From Pseudovibrio exalbescens (GTDB lineage Bacteria > Pseudomonadota > Alphaproteobacteria > Rhizobiales > Stappiaceae): a DNA stretch of 64,000 nt. The stretch spans positions 310,001 through 374,000 of the forward strand of contig NZ_JAQZAJ010000003.1 in NCBI RefSeq assembly GCF_028737195.1, in the 5' to 3' direction. Under the pieces are notes generated by a model. The model made no database searches, had not been told where the DNA came from, and worked only from the letters and a program-made list of their open reading frames with translations. This document shows, piece by piece, positions 59,036 to 64,000 of the stretch (position 1 is its first letter; every line of letters starts with the position of its first letter). Made by a program: the position numbers and the translations under genes.

Positions 59036-59956
59036 TCAGTGACTTTGAAGACGTTGTGCGATGGCTGAGAGGCTCAGGCTGTCCGGCGCGGCCCCTGTGG
59101 CTTCGACTGTGATGGCGGAAGCAGCCAGACCACTGTAGGCCGCTTGTTCGGCAGCAAGGCCCTGACTGTAGGCGCTCAAGAAACCCGCGATGAAGGCATC
59201 ACCGGCTCCAGTCACGTCTTTGGGCTCTGCTGGGAGGGGAGTAATCACGCGTTCCTTGCCGTCCACGGACAAGATCAGCGGGCGGCTGCCATCTGTAATG
59301 GCAATGGTCTTGCACCCTTTGGCCGTCAGGGCTTGCGCCATGTCCACGGCCGGAGCATCCGCGTCCATGCCCAGAAGGGACGACGCCTCAAGCCTGTTGG
59401 TGAACAGGATGTCGAGCTTGTCGAGGATGGGCAGAAGCCGGGTTGCCTTGGCACTGGAGACGGTATCGACCGCCAGAATGCGGTCGCCCTTAGCGGCGGC
59501 AATTGCCTCCAGCATTTCGGTTTCCATGTTGGTCTCGGCCAGCCAGATGCCTGCCTGTTCAAGGGCTGGGGTCAGGCTTCCCGCGACCGGCTTTGGGATC
59601 AGCTGCGTGATCTCGCTGTCGGAAATGGCGGCATGAAGGCTTCCATCCGGCTGGTGCAGCGCGAGGTAGGACCCTGTGCGCTGGCCGTCCAGCACCTTTA
59701 CAGTGCTCACGTCAATGCCAGTGGCGGACAGGTGTTTGCGCACCCACAGGCCGTCGGGGTCATTGCCCACACAGCCGATCAGAGCGGGGTTGCAGTCAAG
59801 CCGGGCGAGAGCGCGTGCGATGTTCGCAGCAACTCCGCCGGGTTTTCCAGAGATTTCTCCGGGAGTGGACGTGTCCGGGAGAATCGGGCGTCCGGCATGA
59901 GCAATACGGTCCACATGAATGGCGCCGATCACTGCGAGCTTCGTCGGTTGGGACAT
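59036..59956 (-). CDS. psuK: PfkB-family kinase, probable pseudouridine kinase PsuK
   Basis: 306 aa from ATG 59956; ATG 59971 is equally possible and neither has a good ribosome site. The N-terminal signature GKPGGVAANIARALARLDCN and the C-terminal DVTGAGDAFIAGFLSAYSQG (catalytic Asp in GAGD) identify a PfkB carbohydrate/nucleoside kinase. Pseudouridine is inferred as substrate from the adjacent psuG; kinase followed by glycosidase is a common order. Divergent from recA. Confidence 0.87.
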   Translation of the reverse strand: MSQPTKLAVIGAIHVDRIAHAGRPILPDTSTPGEISGKPGGVAANIARALARLDCNPALIGCVGNDPDGLWVRKHLSATGIDVSTVKVLDGQRTGSYLALHQPDGSLHAAISDSEITQLIPKPVAGSLTPALEQAGIWLAETNMETEMLEAIAAAKGDRILAVDTVSSAKATRLLPILDKLDILFTNRLEASSLLGMDADAPAVDMAQALTAKGCKTIAITDGSRPLILSVDGKERVITPLPAEPKDVTGAGDAFIAGFLSAYSQGLAAEQAAYSGLAASAITVEATGAAPDSLSLSAIAQRLQSH

Positions 59957-60147
59957 GGTATTAGTGACCATCGTATTATGTTGATTATCAAGGTCGTAAC
60001 AGTGTCCAGAGGCCGTGACAACTGGTGTGATTCCTATGTCCAAAGGCTTCTTTTTTGCCTGCTCAGCGTTATCCAAAGAAGAACACTTGAAGAACGGATC
60101 CCTGATATTCCATTGGAGATCAGCGGGTTATGAGGACTTGCGTAATG

Positions 60148-60162
60148 AGAACAAAATGAGTA
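60148..60162 (+). promoter_or_regulatory. Probable LexA (SOS) box upstream of recA
   Basis: GAAC-AAAATGA-GTAC, one base off the alphaproteobacterial consensus GAAC-N7-GAAC, 56 bases upstream of the recA ATG at 60219. Confidence 0.55.
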
Positions 60163-60218
60163 CACCAATCATACCTTTTGAATCTGTCGGTCCGTCATGA
60201 AATAAGGAACGGGTACGC

Positions 60219-61286
60219 ATGTCACAAACTTCACTCCGCCTTGTCGAGGGCACACAGATGGATAAGAATAAGGCGCTCGATGCAGCGCTGTCACAAATTG
60301 AGCGGGCCTTCGGTAAAGGTTCCATTATGCGCATGGGGCAGGGCCAGGCTGTTGAGGTGCAGGCCGTCTCTACCGGTTCCCTTAGCCTGGATATTGCACT
60401 GGGCATTGGCGGCCTTCCCAAGGGCCGCATTGTTGAAGTTTACGGACCGGAATCTTCAGGTAAGACCACTCTTGCGTTGCACACTGTTGCCGAGGCCCAG
60501 AAGCAGGGCGGCATTTGCGCCTTCGTGGATGCCGAGCACGCGCTGGACCCGATCTATGCCCGCAAGCTGGGCGTAAACATTGATGATCTTCTCATCTCTC
60601 AGCCAGATGCAGGCGAGCAAGCGCTTGAAATTGCAGATACTTTGGTGCGCTCCGGGGCGATCGACGTGCTTGTGATCGACTCCGTTGCAGCGTTGACACC
60701 GAAGGCGGAACTTGAAGGCGAGATGGGTGACAGCCTGCCGGGCCTTCAGGCGCGTTTGATGAGTCAGGCGCTGCGCAAGCTGACGGCCTCGATCTCCCGC
60801 TCCAACTGCATGGTGATCTTCATCAACCAGATCCGCATGAAGATCGGTGTGATGTTCGGTTCCCCGGAAACCACGACGGGCGGTAACGCGCTCAAGTTCT
60901 ACGCCTCCGTGCGTTTGGATATTCGTCGCATTGGCGCCATCAAGGACCGCGATGAGATCGTTGGCAACCAGACCCGCGTGAAGGTGGTGAAGAACAAGCT
61001 TGCCCCTCCATTCAAGCAGGTTGAGTTCGACATCATTTATGGCGAGGGCATCTCCAAGACCGGTGAGCTTCTCGACCTTGGTGTGAAGGGCGGCATCGTC
61101 GAAAAGTCCGGCGCATGGTTCTCCTACAACAGCCAGCGTCTGGGGCAGGGCCGAGAGAACTCCAAGACCTTCCTCAAGGAGAATCCTGAGGTTGCTCAGG
61201 AGATCGAGTTGGCGGTCCGTCAGAATGCCGGCCTTATTGCCGAAGCGATTGACGATCCTGATATGGGCAAGGGCGACGACGAGTAA
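60219..61286 (+). CDS. recA: Recombinase RecA
   Basis: 355 aa. Walker [33 protein letters not shown] (Walker B and loop 1) and [20 protein letters not shown] (loop 2) are intact. Catalyses strand exchange and triggers LexA cleavage. An acidic C-terminus ([11 protein letters not shown]) is typical. A near-consensus LexA box lies 56 bases upstream and a terminator follows. Confidence 0.98.
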   Translation: MSQTSLRLVEGTQMDKNKALDAALSQIERAFGKGSIMRMGQGQAVEVQAVSTGSLSLDIALGIGGLPKGRIVEVYGPESSGKTTLALHTVAEAQKQGGICAFVDAEHALDPIYARKLGVNIDDLLISQPDAGEQALEIADTLVRSGAIDVLVIDSVAALTPKAELEGEMGDSLPGLQARLMSQALRKLTASISRSNCMVIFINQIRMKIGVMFGSPETTTGGNALKFYASVRLDIRRIGAIKDRDEIVGNQTRVKVVKNKLAPPFKQVEFDIIYGEGISKTGELLDLGVKGGIVEKSGAWFSYNSQRLGQGRENSKTFLKENPEVAQEIELAVRQNAGLIAEAIDDPDMGKGDDE

Positions 61287-61670
61287 GTCGGCCAACGGCG
61301 CTTTCTCGCCACTCATGCATGTATTACCCAAAGCCGGTGGCCCGCAGGTCGCCGGCTTTGTTGTTTTGAAGTCGCGGCTGTTGCGAATCCCCGGCGGCTT
61401 TCTGGTGGTCCGGGCAAAATGCAGCAATAGCCCTTAGACAAACGGTGCAGGTGCGGCAGGTGCCTTGCTAAAACCGCTTAATTTCGGCTGTTTCTTGGCG
61501 GGAGAACCGGATGCAAAGGGCTTATTGCATGGACAGTTGCGCTGTGTGTAGATAAAACCGCAACAAAGCCATAAGCAGTTGTTGCAGCAACTGCGGCTCC
61601 TACTAATGCAATTCAAGGGCGGGCCTGCGTTTTGGTTCCGCAGCTGTGAGAAGAGACGGACATCTAATTC
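61287..61670. other. recA-alaS intergenic region
   Basis: About 380 bases. It contains the recA terminator and a perfect 7-bp inverted repeat GCAGTTG-TTGCAG-CAACTGC (61575-61594), 76 bases before alaS, without a T run. No T-box signature or small gene is evident. Confidence 0.55.
61330..61367 (+). terminator. Terminator of recA
   Basis: AAAGCCGG (61330-61337), 14-nt loop, CCGGCTTT (61352-61359), then GTTGTTTTG. Confidence 0.8.
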
Positions 61671-64000
61671 ATGAGTGGTGTGAACGAAATTCGGTCGGCT
61701 TTCCTCGACTACTTCAAAAAGAATGGCCATGAGGTTGTGCAGTCGAGCCCGCTTGTTCCGCGCAACGACCCAACTCTCATGTTTGTGAACGCGGGTATGG
61801 TTCCGTTCAAGAACGTTTTCACGGGGCTTGAAAAGCGCGACTACGTGCGCGCCACGTCCTCACAGAAGTGCGTTCGCGCCGGCGGCAAGCATAATGATCT
61901 GGACAACGTTGGCTACACCGCACGCCATCACACCTTCTTTGAAATGCTCGGCAACTTCTCCTTTGGGGACTACTTCAAGGAACAGGCCATTGAGCATGCG
62001 TGGACATTGATCACCAAGGATTTTGGCCTGCCGAAGGATCGACTTCTGGTTACGGTCTATTCCGAAGATCAGGAGGCATTCGACCTTTGGAAGAAGATCG
62101 GCGGTCTGTCCGAGGACAAGATCATCCGCATTGCCACTTCAGACAATTTCTGGGCCATGGGTGACACCGGTCCGTGCGGCCCATGCTCCGAAATCTTCTA
62201 TGATCATGGCGATCATATCTGGGGCGGCCCTCCAGGTTCTCCTGAGGAAGACGGCGATCGTTTCATCGAGATCTGGAACCTTGTGTTCATGCAGTATGAA
62301 CAGCTGGCCTCAGAACGCATCGACCTGCCGCGTCCCTCCATTGACACCGGCATGGGTCTGGAGCGTATTGCAGCTGTTCTGCAAGGCGTTCACGACAACT
62401 ACGACATCGACCTGTTCCGCGCGCTCATTGGCGCTTCTGAAAACCTTACCGGTGTTCAGGCGGAGGGCGAGCGTCAGGCCAGCCACCGCGTGATTGCTGA
62501 CCACCTGCGTTCTACTGCATTCCTGATTGCGGATGGTGTGTTGCCTTCAAACGAAGGCCGCGGGTATGTTCTGCGCCGCATCATGCGCCGCGCCATGCGC
62601 CATGCAAACCTGCTCGGTGCGCGCGATCCGCTCATCTTCAAGATGGTGCCAACCTTGGTGCGCGAAATGGGTCAGGCCTATCCTGAGCTGGTGCGTGCCG
62701 AAAGCCTCATCACCGAAACCTTGCAGCTTGAAGAAAAGCGTTTCATCAAGACTCTGGAGCGCGGCCTTGGCCTTCTGGACGACGCCACCTCCTCCTTGGC
62801 TGAGGGCGAGCAGCTTGATGGCGAGACCGCCTTCAAACTCTATGACACCTACGGCTTCCCGCTGGATCTGACACAGGATGCGCTGCGCAACCGTAACATC
62901 TCCGTGGATACCGACGGCTTTGATCAGGCCATGGAACGCCAGCGTGCTGAAGCGCGCGCCGCGTGGTCCGGGTCCGGTGAAGCGGCCACGGACGCGGTTT
63001 GGTTCACCTTGAAGGAAAAGCTCGGTGCGACCGAGTTCCTTGGCTATGAAACCGAAAAGGCAGAAGGTGTTGCCACGGCGTTCGTCAAGGATGGGGAAGA
63101 GGTTGCCAGCCTGAAGGCTGGTGAAACCGGCATTGTGGTCTTGAACCAAACCCCGTTCTACGGCGAGTCTGGTGGTCAGGTCGGTGATACTGGCGTCATG
63201 ATTGGCGAAGGCTTCAAGGCCACGGTTACCGACACCCAGAAGAAAGCCGATGGCCTGTTCATCCACCACGTCGAAGTGACGGAAGGTGCGGTCAAGGCTG
63301 GCGACGCACTGGAGCTGGAAGTTGACCATGCGCGCCGCACGGCGATCCGCTCCAATCACTCCGCAACGCACCTTGTTCATGAAGCTCTGCGCGAAGTTCT
63401 GGGCGATCACGTTGCCCAGAAGGGCTCTCTGGTTACGCCAGAACGCCTGCGTTTTGACTTCTCCCATCCCAAGCCCGTTGCGGATGAGGAACTGGTGACC
63501 ATCGAGCGCCTTGCCAACGAGATCGTTCTGCAGAACACGCCAGTCGAAACCCGCCTGATGGAAGTGGACGAGGCCATTGAGGCCGGTGCCATGGCTCTGT
63601 TCGGTGAGAAGTACGGCGACGAAGTGCGTGTGGTGTCCATGGGGCTCGCAACCGAAGGCGACAACGCTGGCAAGACTTACTCCTTGGAACTGTGCGGTGG
63701 TACGCACGTCACCCGTACCGGTGACATTGGTCTTGTGACCTTGGTGACCGAAGGGGCCGTGGCAGCGGGCGTTCGCCGTATTGAAGCGCTTACAGGAACG
63801 GAAGCACGCAAGTATCTTGCCCAGCAGGATGCCTTGATGCGTCAGTCCGCTGGTCTTTTGAAAACCAGCCCGGCCGACGTACCGGCCCGCATTGAAGCGT
63901 TGCTGGATGAGCGCAAGAAGCTGGAGCGCGAACTGGCCGAAGCCAAGAAGAAGCTTGCCATGGGTGGCGGTGCTGGCGGCGACAACGGTGTGCGTGAAGC
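61671..64000 (+). CDS. alaS: Alanyl-tRNA synthetase AlaS (3' end outside window)
   Basis: The frame is open from ATG 61671 to the window end: 776 codons of an expected 880 or so. Charges tRNA-Ala. The class II catalytic domain is present ([51 protein letters not shown]). So is the editing domain with the zinc-binding HSATH ([15 protein letters not shown]) and CGGTH ([18 protein letters not shown]) motifs. The C-terminal dimerisation domain is cut just as its coiled coil begins. The recA-alaS order is common in alphaproteobacteria. Confidence 0.97.
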   Translation, partial: MSGVNEIRSAFLDYFKKNGHEVVQSSPLVPRNDPTLMFVNAGMVPFKNVFTGLEKRDYVRATSSQKCVRAGGKHNDLDNVGYTARHHTFFEMLGNFSFGDYFKEQAIEHAWTLITKDFGLPKDRLLVTVYSEDQEAFDLWKKIGGLSEDKIIRIATSDNFWAMGDTGPCGPCSEIFYDHGDHIWGGPPGSPEEDGDRFIEIWNLVFMQYEQLASERIDLPRPSIDTGMGLERIAAVLQGVHDNYDIDLFRALIGASENLTGVQAEGERQASHRVIADHLRSTAFLIADGVLPSNEGRGYVLRRIMRRAMRHANLLGARDPLIFKMVPTLVREMGQAYPELVRAESLITETLQLEEKRFIKTLERGLGLLDDATSSLAEGEQLDGETAFKLYDTYGFPLDLTQDALRNRNISVDTDGFDQAMERQRAEARAAWSGSGEAATDAVWFTLKEKLGATEFLGYETEKAEGVATAFVKDGEEVASLKAGETGIVVLNQTPFYGESGGQVGDTGVMIGEGFKATVTDTQKKADGLFIHHVEVTEGAVKAGDALELEVDHARRTAIRSNHSATHLVHEALREVLGDHVAQKGSLVTPERLRFDFSHPKPVADEELVTIERLANEIVLQNTPVETRLMEVDEAIEAGAMALFGEKYGDEVRVVSMGLATEGDNAGKTYSLELCGGTHVTRTGDIGLVTLVTEGAVAAGVRRIEALTGTEARKYLAQQDALMRQSAGLLKTSPADVPARIEALLDERKKLERELAEAKKKLAMGGGAGGDNGVRE

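Noticed and set aside
61368-61670. T-box or riboswitch in the alaS leader
   Set aside because: Only a simple inverted repeat (61575-61594) without T-box sequence or terminator; T-boxes are not expected in this group.
62547-63707. 386-codon open frame antisense to alaS
   Set aside because: Lies entirely over conserved AlaS motifs; shadow of a strongly constrained gene.

Overview
The window reads as one chromosomal segment of a motile alphaproteobacterium. The order Hyphomicrobiales is supported by a giant Growth-Pole-Ring (GPR/RgsE)-type coiled-coil protein, FlbT/FlaF control of short flagellins, FliX, a DksA with a single zinc-finger cysteine, CckA, and CtrA-type boxes. Composition and flagellin sequence suggest a marine Stappiaceae/Pseudovibrio-like organism, but that family-level guess is inference only. 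I see no rRNA, tRNA, CRISPR array or insertion sequence.

Layout. 1-3000: the end of an Mla/MCE lipid-transport operon (ATPase, MCE protein, auxiliary lipoprotein). 3204-9905 (minus): GPR-like protein of about 2233 residues built from 11-residue repeats. 9906-13734: a long non-coding stretch, an orphan Hpt protein, a [2Fe-2S] ferredoxin, and a divergent MFS/AraC pair. 13735-22847: an exported DUF3011-type protein, a CoxE-like VWA protein, a TIGR01620/YcjF-like membrane protein, a YcjX-like GTPase, a SixA-like phosphatase, a PuuB-like oxidase, and a MoxR ATPase with a small exported protein.

23153-53647 is a flagellar island: flgE-flgK-flgL; flbT-flaF; two near-identical flagellin genes; a FlaG-like gene; flgI-rod-binding protein-flgN; fliX-dksA; flgF-flgG-flgA-flgH; fliL-fliM-DUF6468-motE and a 1460-residue exported AMIN-like/TPR protein; fliO-fliP; flgB-flgC-fliE-fliQ-fliR-flhB. 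The CtrA-pathway kinase cckA follows flhB directly. Six perfect TTAA-N7-TTAA boxes occur, all upstream of flagellar transcription units (flgE, both flagellins, two at fliL, flgB). The kinase that feeds CtrA and its probable targets therefore sit together. The two flagellin mRNAs share a short leader hairpin whose stem covaries around an identical AGAAC loop, a good candidate for FlbT recognition.

56375-64000: an ORF6N-domain gene that carries one palindromic element both in its promoter region and inside its own coding sequence; a small lipoprotein; a pseudouridine-catabolism pair (psuK-psuG); recA with a LexA-like box; and the first 776 codons of alaS, cut by the window end.

The most interesting signals are the duplicated ORF6N palindrome, the covarying flagellin leader hairpin, the CtrA-box set beside cckA, the 11-/44-residue periodic architecture of the GPR-like protein, and the large AMIN/TPR protein behind motE.
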